Both the position numbers and the translations under genes were made by a program. DNA of 63,135 bases from a virus: the IMG/VR virus record IMGVR_UViG_3300045934_000076, positions 1-63,135 of that record. One strand, 5' to 3'. Below the pieces are notes generated by a model. That model was not told the origin of the DNA, did no database searches, and saw only the letters and a program-made list of their open reading frames with translations. This document shows, piece by piece, positions 57,480 to 63,135 of the stretch (position 1 is the first letter of the stretch; each line of letters begins with the position of its first letter).

Positions 57480-57779
57480 ATGGCAAAGCGTATCAAGGCT
57501 CGTCGTGCTTACCAGCTCGAGTTCACGCGCAGTGGCGATGGTCACACCGTCAAGTACGGTGAGCCGGTCACTTCGCTGGCCGCTTGTGCGGCCCTGCTCG
57601 ACAAGGCCGAAGTCGAGTGGCAGGAGTGGTTCGACAAGTACTCCGACAACGACTACGAGCCGCTCGAAGGGCAGGCCGAGTGGCTTGACCACTACGAGGG
57701 CTGCGACGTCTACGCCCGCTGCACCGACGGTCGGCTCTACGCCTTCAACGATGAGGACGGTTGGGACCTCATCTCGTAA
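57480..57779 (+). CDS. Acidic hypothetical protein, first gene of the operon
   Basis: A 99-residue protein with a basic N-terminus, then EFTRSGDGHTVKYGEPVTS and an acidic C-terminal half rich in Trp, Tyr and Asp (WQEWFDKYSDNDYEPLEG). GAGGAGG precedes ATG 57480. It has its own two-hairpin leader on both sides. No family is recognised. Confidence 0.65.
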   Translation: MAKRIKARRAYQLEFTRSGDGHTVKYGEPVTSLAACAALLDKAEVEWQEWFDKYSDNDYEPLEGQAEWLDHYEGCDVYARCTDGRLYAFNDEDGWDLIS

Positions 57780-57781
57780 CG

Positions 57782-57850
57782 CAAGGCGGGCTTCGGCCCG
57801 CCCTTACGTTAGAGCCGCCGAAATTCTTCGGCGGCTCCACCGTGAGGAGG
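57782..57850 (+). ncRNA. Two-hairpin leader element, copy 2
   Basis: Hairpin A GGCGGGC-TTCG-GCCCGCC, spacer CTTACGTTA, and hairpin B GAGCCGCCGAA/TTCGGCGGCTC with loop ATTC, followed by CACCGTGAGGAGG. Compared with copy 1, a C-G pair in stem B is replaced by U-A, keeping pairing. Spacer and ribosome site are identical. It directly follows the stop of the gene at 57480 and precedes the SWIM gene. Confidence 0.75.
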
Positions 57851-57855
57851 TTGTG

Positions 57856-58044
57856 ATGGCTATCAACAAGTTCGCGTTCGTGACCAAGTTCAAGTCGTCT
57901 TCGTCGGACCGTTACTACAAGGTGAAGGTCAACGTGGTGACCGGCGACCTGTCGTGCGACTGCCCTGGCTGGACCTTCAAGCGCGAAGGCAAGGCGCGGG
58001 ACTGCAAGCACCTCCGCCGTCTGCGCACCGGAGTGGCGGCGTGA
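57856..58044 (+). CDS. SWIM zinc-finger protein
   Basis: A 62-residue protein. CDCPGWTF followed by CKHLRRL gives the C-x-C-x(n)-C-x-H zinc site of SWIM domains, usually involved in DNA or protein binding. It is nearly only the finger, with a basic N-terminus. It is controlled by the second two-hairpin leader. Confidence 0.75.
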   Translation: MAINKFAFVTKFKSSSSDRYYKVKVNVVTGDLSCDCPGWTFKREGKARDCKHLRRLRTGVAA

Positions 58045-58172
58045 CCGCCCGCACTCCTCGTAAGCCGCGTCGCATCAAGCGCGGTCTCGAGCTCAAGGTT
58101 CTGAAGAGCTGGCTTCGTTCAACCGACTACACCGAGCAGGAGCTGCGCGCTCTGCTCACGAAAGGCAAGTGA
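58041..58172 (+). CDS. Small basic protein, 43 aa
   Basis: A GTG start overlaps the previous stop. A very basic N-terminus (RTPRKPRRIKRG) and a helical C-terminus suggest nucleic-acid contact. The function is unknown. Confidence 0.55.
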   Translation: MTARTPRKPRRIKRGLELKVLKSWLRSTDYTEQELRALLTKGK

Positions 58173-58175
58173 GTC

Positions 58176-58454
58176 ATGAGGAATATCCGCCTGGTCGCTT
58201 TCGAGGAGTTCACTGTCGAGGACAACGGCAACATCGTCATCGAGGCCTCGCAGTACTCGCCCGTCCCCATGCGCTTCGATGAGCTCGAGGAGGGCGATGC
58301 TCCTCGGCAGGGCATCTTCGTTCAGCTGGAGCCCGGTCGCGTTCAGCGCTACGCCGTCACCAAGGCCCGTCGCAATGGCGACGACGAGATCCTGGCCTGG
58401 GAGTTGCGCGCCATCGACGGCGCTGGCCCGCTCATGGTCGTCATCAACGACTGA
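58176..58454 (+). CDS. Hypothetical protein, 92 aa
   Basis: A beta-rich small protein (RLVAFEEFTVEDNGNIVIEA, GIFVQLEPGRVQRYAV) ending in a hydrophobic strand LMVVIND. No family is recognised. The following 72-base gap has a hairpin TGCGCT/AGCGCA (58477-58495). Confidence 0.6.
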   Translation: MRNIRLVAFEEFTVEDNGNIVIEASQYSPVPMRFDELEEGDAPRQGIFVQLEPGRVQRYAVTKARRNGDDEILAWELRAIDGAGPLMVVIND

Positions 58455-58526
58455 GCATCAACATCAACCTTCGCCCTGCGCTGCAAGCCAGCGCACACGG
58501 CTCAACCTTAAGTAAGGAGAACTCAC

Positions 58527-59768
58527 ATGGTGGTAGGCAAGCAGCATGAGATCGGTTCTTGCGACGCTGACAAGAAGACCCGGCATCTCATCACGTGCAA
58601 GCGTTGCGGTACGCAGTCGCTGATGTGGCATCACTGCAACGTCAACGGCGATGCGAACGCGCTCTACGTCGCCACGAAGACCGGGTACAAGCAGTGGGAT
58701 GCGGACACCATGAACCCTCACCGCTGCACGGGTCGCATGCAAACGATCCCCGAGCCCCTGGCCCCGGTCACGGACGAGTCGAAGCTTCGTGAGCTGGCCG
58801 AGGAGGTGGCGGGCAGCGTCGCCCGCAAGGCTCTCGAGGGCGCGCACAAGGAGCTCGGTAGTAAGTTCGACGAGTTCGTCCTGACGGTCACGAGCGGCCT
58901 CAACGATGCGCTGATGTCGCGCCTCGAGGAGCTGGCGCTCCCCGCCAAGACCCTGACCATCGAGCTGCTCGGCGACGACGGCGAGATCCGCCGCGTCGAG
59001 GGCGCGCACGCTCAAATGCCCGAGCTGCTGTATTGGGCCAACTCGAAGGACATGCACGGCTATCGCTGGCCGGTGATGCTCTTCGGCAAGCCGGGCGTCA
59101 GCAAGTCTTTCTCCACGAAGCAGGCCGCCGACGCGATGGGCCTCAGCTTCGGGCTCATCTCGCTCAACCCGCAGACCCCCGAGTCGCGGCTCTTCGGGTT
59201 CATCGATGCTGGCGGCAAGTATCACCGCACGCTCTTCCGTGAAGCGTTCGAGAACGGTGGCGTCTTCCTCATCGATGAGATCGACAACGCCAACGACGCG
59301 CTGCTGACCTCGCTCAACTCGTGCCTCGCCAACGGTCATGGCGCGTTTCCCGATGGGCGCATCGAGCGTCACGCCGACTTCGTCTGCGTCGCTACCGCTA
59401 ATACGCCAGGGCGGGGCGGCGATGCCAATCACAGCGGTCGTCGGCAGCTCGACGCCGCCACCATCAACCGGTTCGCGGTCATCGAGTGGAAGAATGACGA
59501 CGAACTGGAGATGCGCATCGCGACTGCCATCAACGAGAAGGCCGGTCGTCTGTGGCTCGAGTGGATCCGGAAGGTGCGGGTCTACTGCGAGGCCCATCAC
59601 CCGCGCGTCATCGTGTCGCCGCGCTCCACCTACATGGGCGCGAAGGCGCTGCTCGATTCGCCGTTCACCATCGAACAGATCGCCGACATGACCCTGTTCA
59701 AGGGGCTCGACAAGGATACCAAAGCTAAGATCCTGTCGGCCTGCCCGTTCCCCGCCGTCTCGAAGTAG
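58527..59768 (+). CDS. MoxR/CobS-type AAA+ ATPase with N-terminal zinc finger
   Basis: A 413-residue protein. The N-terminal 45 residues hold CKRCG and His/Cys that may bind zinc, as in CobS-like proteins. A helical linker follows, then the AAA+ core: Walker A GKPGVSKS at about 190, Walker B VFLIDEIDNAND at about 246, sensor ATANTPG, and an arginine region RRQLDAATINRF. Such ATPases usually work with a VWA-domain partner to insert metals or remodel complexes. The next gene fits that partner. Confidence 0.82.
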   Translation: MVVGKQHEIGSCDADKKTRHLITCKRCGTQSLMWHHCNVNGDANALYVATKTGYKQWDADTMNPHRCTGRMQTIPEPLAPVTDESKLRELAEEVAGSVARKALEGAHKELGSKFDEFVLTVTSGLNDALMSRLEELALPAKTLTIELLGDDGEIRRVEGAHAQMPELLYWANSKDMHGYRWPVMLFGKPGVSKSFSTKQAADAMGLSFGLISLNPQTPESRLFGFIDAGGKYHRTLFREAFENGGVFLIDEIDNANDALLTSLNSCLANGHGAFPDGRIERHADFVCVATANTPGRGGDANHSGRRQLDAATINRFAVIEWKNDDELEMRIATAINEKAGRLWLEWIRKVRVYCEAHHPRVIVSPRSTYMGAKALLDSPFTIEQIADMTLFKGLDKDTKAKILSACPFPAVSK

Positions 59769-59776
59769 AGGAAGCC

Positions 59777-60658
59777 ATGCTCGAAGAGCGCAAGACCGTC
59801 GGCAACACGAAGTTCTACTCGGCCCGCTTCACGTGGGGCGAGTGGATCGCCCGTGCCACCTCGGCACCCATGCCCGGCAGGATGGGCGCCGCTTCCGCTG
59901 ACGCGAACCATCCACCGTCGAGCCACTGGGATTTGGGCCACGGCTTCGGCGGCACAGTCCAGCGGGCGCTGCACGGATGGGACGAGGGCGAGCGCGCAGT
60001 CAAGACCATCAGCAAGGCCCTCTTCGACAAGATCGCGCTTCACGTTGAGCGCGAGTACCCCGTCATGGACGTCGAGGGCGCCGAGATCGACATCGCGCTG
60101 TTCCTCGATGGCGAACCGGAGTGCTGGCGGCGCATGGAGTCGGTCACCCAGGAGAACGCTGGCCGCCGCATCATCAAGCTCGTACTCAACATGAGCACGT
60201 CGGCTGGCGTCAGCTCGGCCAGCATGATGGCGAAGGGCGCGGCCGTGACTGCCCTCGCCGAGCTCCTCGAGTTCGCCGGCCACGGCGTCGAGATCGTGGT
60301 CACTGACGGCATGAGTGGATGGGGCGACGGGGCTTTCCAAGCGTTCAACTTCATCACCATCAAGCATGCCGATCAGCCCATGGACGTCAACCGGATGGCC
60401 GTTGCACTGGCTCACCCGGGGATGCTGCGCCGCTTGGGCTTCTCCGTTATGGAGCACTGGCCGCTCGATGTGCAACGCGCGATCGGCGTCGGTGGCGGGT
60501 ACGGGATGCCCACCGACGTGGAGAAAGAGGAGCAGGGCGACGTCTACGTTGGCCGCTCGTTCTACGGCGAGCGCCAGTGGGAGTCAGTGCCTGAGACCAT
60601 CAAGTGGGTCCTGGCACAGCTCAAGGCTCAGGGCGTCGTCATCAACGCGGAGGTGTGA
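59777..60658 (+). CDS. VWA-like partner of the AAA+ ATPase (DUF7192-like)
   Basis: A 293-residue protein. The core IIKLVLNMSTSAGVSSASM at about 133-151 and VEIVVTDGM look like a von Willebrand A Rossmann fold, with the MIDAS D-x-S-x-S changed to N-M-S-T-S. An N-terminal helical domain precedes it. It lies 8 bases after the AAA+ gene, the usual MoxR-VWA arrangement. The substrate is unknown; capsid, host complex or defence system are open options. Confidence 0.68.
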   Translation: MLEERKTVGNTKFYSARFTWGEWIARATSAPMPGRMGAASADANHPPSSHWDLGHGFGGTVQRALHGWDEGERAVKTISKALFDKIALHVEREYPVMDVEGAEIDIALFLDGEPECWRRMESVTQENAGRRIIKLVLNMSTSAGVSSASMMAKGAAVTALAELLEFAGHGVEIVVTDGMSGWGDGAFQAFNFITIKHADQPMDVNRMAVALAHPGMLRRLGFSVMEHWPLDVQRAIGVGGGYGMPTDVEKEEQGDVYVGRSFYGERQWESVPETIKWVLAQLKAQGVVINAEV

Positions 60659-60659
60659 A

Positions 60660-60950
60660 GTGCGCCGACTGCGAAACTTCTTCTACGACCTGGGGATGGC
60701 CATCGGCATCGTGGCCATCCTCGTATTCGAAAGTCTTGAACGGCTGTTCGGCTTCAACGATGACGAACCGGAGGGCCTGGGCTTGGGTGACCAAGTCCAG
60801 GTCTTCCCCATCAACGATGACGACGTAGCCGACGGCCTCCTCGGGGTGATCGTTGGCCGCGATGGCGACAAGTTCGAGGTCAAGCTCGATGACGGCCGGA
60901 AGGTTCTGCTCGAGGAGTACGAACTCGAGAAGAGGATGGTGAGGTCATGA
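60660..60950 (+). CDS. Membrane-anchored small beta protein
   Basis: A 96-residue protein from GTG 60660 (GGAGGTG upstream). A basic start and one hydrophobic span (LGMAIGIVAILVFESL) are followed by an SH3-like beta pattern (LGDQVQVF, GVIVGRDGDKFEVKLDDGRKV). It may tether a process to the membrane. Confidence 0.62.
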   Translation: MRRLRNFFYDLGMAIGIVAILVFESLERLFGFNDDEPEGLGLGDQVQVFPINDDDVADGLLGVIVGRDGDKFEVKLDDGRKVLLEEYELEKRMVRS

Positions 60951-61414
60951 CGCATCAGCCACGACGGTTCAACCTTGATCGGCTCGACCGGGCCATGTCC
61001 GCAATGGCCCGGTCACTCAACTCGCCGGTCCCGAAGGAGTGCTTCCTGAACGCGTTCCGTGCGTTCCCGCTGATGCTGCACCACGGGGCCACCCTCTATG
61101 TCGAGGGCTATGCGGCGCTCGAACAGGCTCCCATCATGACACCTCACGGATGGCTCGAGGCGTCTGGTGGCCGCATCATCGAGTGCACCGTCGAGCACTA
61201 TCAAGCGTACTATCCGGTTCAGACCTACTCGTTCAAGGAAATGATGCGCGAAGCGGAGGAGACGATGGCTCTGCCGCTACTCGACTTCGAGTTCGGCATC
61301 GGACGGCACGGGCAGCAGCTTCGCTTCACCTACAACGATGCGATGAAGCAGGAGTACGGCGTCGACTTCGACCTCCTGAAATCCTACATCAAGGAGGTGG
61401 ATCGTGGCCGCTAA
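60947..61414 (+). CDS. Hypothetical protein, 155 aa
   Basis: It is coupled by ATGA. Mixed sequence with HGATLYVEGYAALEQ and HGWLEA in the middle; the overall pattern resembles small phage proteins of unknown function. No catalytic motif can be proposed. Confidence 0.62.
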   Translation: MTHQPRRFNLDRLDRAMSAMARSLNSPVPKECFLNAFRAFPLMLHHGATLYVEGYAALEQAPIMTPHGWLEASGGRIIECTVEHYQAYYPVQTYSFKEMMREAEETMALPLLDFEFGIGRHGQQLRFTYNDAMKQEYGVDFDLLKSYIKEVDRGR

Positions 61415-61727
61415 GCTCAGTCGCAATCAGCTGGTGGATGCCTTCAACGACTACCTCGACGATCAGGCGGGGCTGACCTGCCAGGGGCGCGGCTCGGCGA
61501 CGTTCATGCTGCGCCGCGCCCATCTCATCTTCGGCCTCGTGAAGGGCAGCACTGGCCCCGGGGTCTACTTCAAGCTCACGAAGGGCGAAGTCGCGGCTCT
61601 CATCCGCGGCTTGCTCTGGGGTGAGCAGGGATGGCACATCATCGAGAAGCCCGAGCTCGGCAAGCGCGTGATGGTGCTTGAGCCGTGCTCCGATCACACG
61701 AAGTGCAAGCCGGAGGTGAAGCCATGA
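61404..61727 (+). CDS. Hypothetical protein, 107 aa
   Basis: A GTG start lies within the end of the previous gene, preceded by AAGGAGG. An N-terminal helix precedes a mixed fold with GVYFKLTKGEVAALIRGLLWG. No family is recognised. Confidence 0.6.
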   Translation: MAAKLSRNQLVDAFNDYLDDQAGLTCQGRGSATFMLRRAHLIFGLVKGSTGPGVYFKLTKGEVAALIRGLLWGEQGWHIIEKPELGKRVMVLEPCSDHTKCKPEVKP

Positions 61728-61891
61728 ACTGCATCCACGGACCTGTGCCGGGATGTGCATTCGGCTGCGAGTCGTCGCTCGTTGCACTCTTCCGGCAGGT
61801 TCAGGAGTGGGCCAGCATTCGCCCGTGGGACTGGGACGAGCTGGCTCACCTGATGTTGCTCCAGTCAGTTCTCAACAGCGGAGGCATGTGA
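61724..61891 (+). CDS. Small Cys-containing protein, 55 aa
   Basis: It is coupled by ATGA with GGAGG upstream. Three Cys in MNCIHGPVPGCAFGCE, then a Trp-rich helix. Zinc binding is possible but incomplete. The function is unknown. Confidence 0.55.
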   Translation: MNCIHGPVPGCAFGCESSLVALFRQVQEWASIRPWDWDELAHLMLLQSVLNSGGM

Positions 61892-62217
61892 TGGCGATCA
61901 AGGTCAACAAGCCCGAAGTAGGCACGCTCGTGTATCTGCCGTTCAGCCCCGTCACGATCGGGGTCATCACCGAGCTGCGCGAGGTCGCGAACCCGCTGCC
62001 TCGCAACCCCGATCACAAGGACACCGAAGCCTGGGTCACGTGGCTCAACGGCAAGCTCAAGGGCGGAGTGTGGCACGGCTTCTCGTGGAGGCTCTCCGAC
62101 TTCGACGCGCTCATCGCCGATCACGAGAAGAAGCTGGCTACTCACCGGGCCAATCGCCTGAAGGCCCTCGCCGAAGCACACACGCGCGGGCTCTGCCCGC
62201 ATCAGAAGGAGCTGTGA
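61891..62217 (+). CDS. Hypothetical protein, 108 aa
   Basis: The ATG shares a base with the previous stop. The first half is beta-rich (VGTLVYLPFSPVTIGVITEL, WVTWLNGKLKGG) and the second half a charged helix. No family is recognised. Confidence 0.6.
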   Translation: MAIKVNKPEVGTLVYLPFSPVTIGVITELREVANPLPRNPDHKDTEAWVTWLNGKLKGGVWHGFSWRLSDFDALIADHEKKLATHRANRLKALAEAHTRGLCPHQKEL

Positions 62218-62218
62218 C

Positions 62219-62815
62219 ATGGGCGGCGTCATTGGCGTGACGATCCGTTACTCCGACTCCTCGGAGTGGCGCGGGTCGTGCTGGACCAACGTTCTGCCGG
62301 TCGGTCTGTTCGGGGCCGACTTCTACGATGAGGCCACTTCCGAGGAGCACGTCAAGTCCTGGCAGACGAACCTTGTCAAGCACCGCAAGGCCGACAAGAG
62401 CGGTGACCTCGAGAAGCTCTGGGGAGGGCATCACATGCTGGCTCCTCTGGAGTACGGCATCATCGTGATCGACTTCAGGACCAAGCAAGTCATCTCAGCT
62501 CAGGGCTACTCGGCTGTTCAGTTCCGTCTCCCGAGTGACATCATGGACCCCGAGTACGCCTATCAGTTCCGCAAGGATCTCAAGCTGCCGTTCGACAGGT
62601 CGAAGCTGAACCCCGACTGGCAGCGGTTCGACGCGTGGACTCAACACGGGCACGGAGCCTGGGCCACGTTCGGGCCTCACACCTTCTGGCGCTTCGACGA
62701 GACGCTGGAGTATCCAACGGAGTTCACGAAGGCCAAGATCATGGGCCTCGGCTTCGAGTTGAGCGTCGCCGAGAAGAGAGCCTGGGCCAAGTTCATTCGA
62801 GAGAGGAGCCAGTGA
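62219..62815 (+). CDS. Hypothetical protein, 198 aa
   Basis: It begins MGGVIGVTIRYSDSSEWRGS. A mixed sequence with GIIVIDFRTKQVISAQGYS and an aromatic C-terminal half. No metal or nucleotide motif is evident. It shares its last base with the next gene's ATG. Confidence 0.62.
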   Translation: MGGVIGVTIRYSDSSEWRGSCWTNVLPVGLFGADFYDEATSEEHVKSWQTNLVKHRKADKSGDLEKLWGGHHMLAPLEYGIIVIDFRTKQVISAQGYSAVQFRLPSDIMDPEYAYQFRKDLKLPFDRSKLNPDWQRFDAWTQHGHGAWATFGPHTFWRFDETLEYPTEFTKAKIMGLGFELSVAEKRAWAKFIRERSQ

Positions 62816-63132
62816 TGTCACGTCAACTTCGTGCTCTGCAGGTCGCCGAGAAGCAGCTCGACGGTGTGATGGGCATCCTGCGCGAGTTCACCTCGGAGAT
62901 GCCGTCCACCGTCAACTACATCGATCAAGCCTGGAATGCTGTCTCCAGCATGGCCATCGCACTGGAGCGCTACGAGGCGCGAGGTCCCATGGAGGCATTC
63001 GACGCGACACATCAACTCGAGGTCTTCGAGAAGCGCGTCGGGCTCAAGCTTCATACGTGCGAGGACTGTCGTGGGCAGTTCCTCGAGAGCAAGCTCGCAG
63101 GCCATACTTGCCTGCCAAGACTGGGAGAGTAG
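62815..63132 (+). CDS. Small hypothetical protein with C-terminal Cys/His motif (junction gene)
   Basis: A 105-residue protein from ATG 62815 (GAGAGGAG upstream). It is helical for 75 residues, then CEDC and HTC near the end as a possible zinc site. Its last 78 codons are repeated at the window start. On the circle it continues directly into the gene at 240. Confidence 0.72.
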   Translation: MSRQLRALQVAEKQLDGVMGILREFTSEMPSTVNYIDQAWNAVSSMAIALERYEARGPMEAFDATHQLEVFEKRVGLKLHTCEDCRGQFLESKLAGHTCLPRLGE

Positions 63133-63135
63133 TCA
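62896..63135. repeat. Right copy of 240-base terminal direct repeat
   Basis: Identical to bases 1-240 except T at 63023 versus C at 128. It joins the two ends into a circle of 62,895 unique bases. Confidence 0.95.

Noticed and set aside
1-63135. Integrase, repressor, CRISPR array or insertion sequence
   Set aside because: No tyrosine or serine recombinase motif, no array of spaced repeats, and no transposase or terminal inverted repeats were found on either strand.

Overview
The window is a complete, or nearly complete, genome of a tailed double-stranded DNA phage with a long non-contractile tail (siphovirus-like). The first 240 bases recur at the end with one mismatch, so the unique length is about 62.9 kb and the map closes into a circle. 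All genes I can support, about 105, lie on the + strand. Most are packed with 4-base ATGA, GTGA or CTGA overlaps. I see no integrase, repressor or rRNA, so a lytic lifestyle is likely. The host cannot be named. Secreted and lipobox-bearing proteins near the lysin suggest a Gram-negative host.

Layout on the circle: (1) 57.48-63.13 kb, continuing across the junction to 1.9 kb, is one operon of mostly unknown small genes. It contains a zinc-ribbon MoxR/CobS-type AAA+ ATPase followed by a protein with a degenerate VWA fold, and a SWIM-finger protein. GC-rich non-coding blocks rich in hairpins and dyads bound it (56.71-57.48 and 1.90-2.55 kb). (2) 2.5-30.7 kb is the replication, nucleotide and DNA-modification region. 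It encodes an ATP-dependent DNA ligase, family A DNA polymerase with 3'-5' exonuclease, VRR-NUC-like nuclease, DnaQ-like exonuclease, SNF2-like helicase, VapE-type primase-helicase, MazG-like pyrophosphohydrolase, NDP kinase, DUF3310 and DUF1653 proteins. (3) 30.69-31.02 kb is a repeat-rich gap with opposed GTAAC arrays, the best origin candidate. (4) 31.0-39.2 kb is packaging and head: terminase, portal fused to a Mu F-like domain, protease with a nested scaffold, decoration and capsid proteins, connectors. (5) 39.2-46.9 kb is a cargo and lysis block: DegT aminotransferase, hexapeptide acyltransferase, three glycosyltransferases, muramidase endolysin, secreted proteins, membrane proteins. (6) 46.9-56.7 kb is the tail: completion proteins, tube, -1 frameshifted chaperone pair, tape measure, two large distal proteins, and a YkgJ-like Cys-rich protein.

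The most distinctive content is a predicted pyrimidine DNA hypermodification cassette (9.9-18.1 kb). It holds three TAGT-like glycosyltransferases, a radical SAM/SPASM enzyme, a MazG-like enzyme, a cupin, an HMUDK_hel/aGPT-PPlase-family hypermodification protein, and a thymidylate synthase-superfamily enzyme that could make 5-hydroxymethyl-dUMP. I propose that bases are altered at the nucleotide level, incorporated by the phage polymerase, and then decorated on DNA. This combination is an inference from family membership; no chemistry can be read from the sequence.

Regulation seen in sequence: three near-identical promoters (about 2.99, 15.50 and 23.62 kb) share a 17-base core. The first drives a leader RNA with a three-way-junction fold. 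A two-hairpin leader is duplicated in front of two genes at 57.4 and 57.8 kb with covarying base pairs. A strong intrinsic terminator lies at 2.95 kb.
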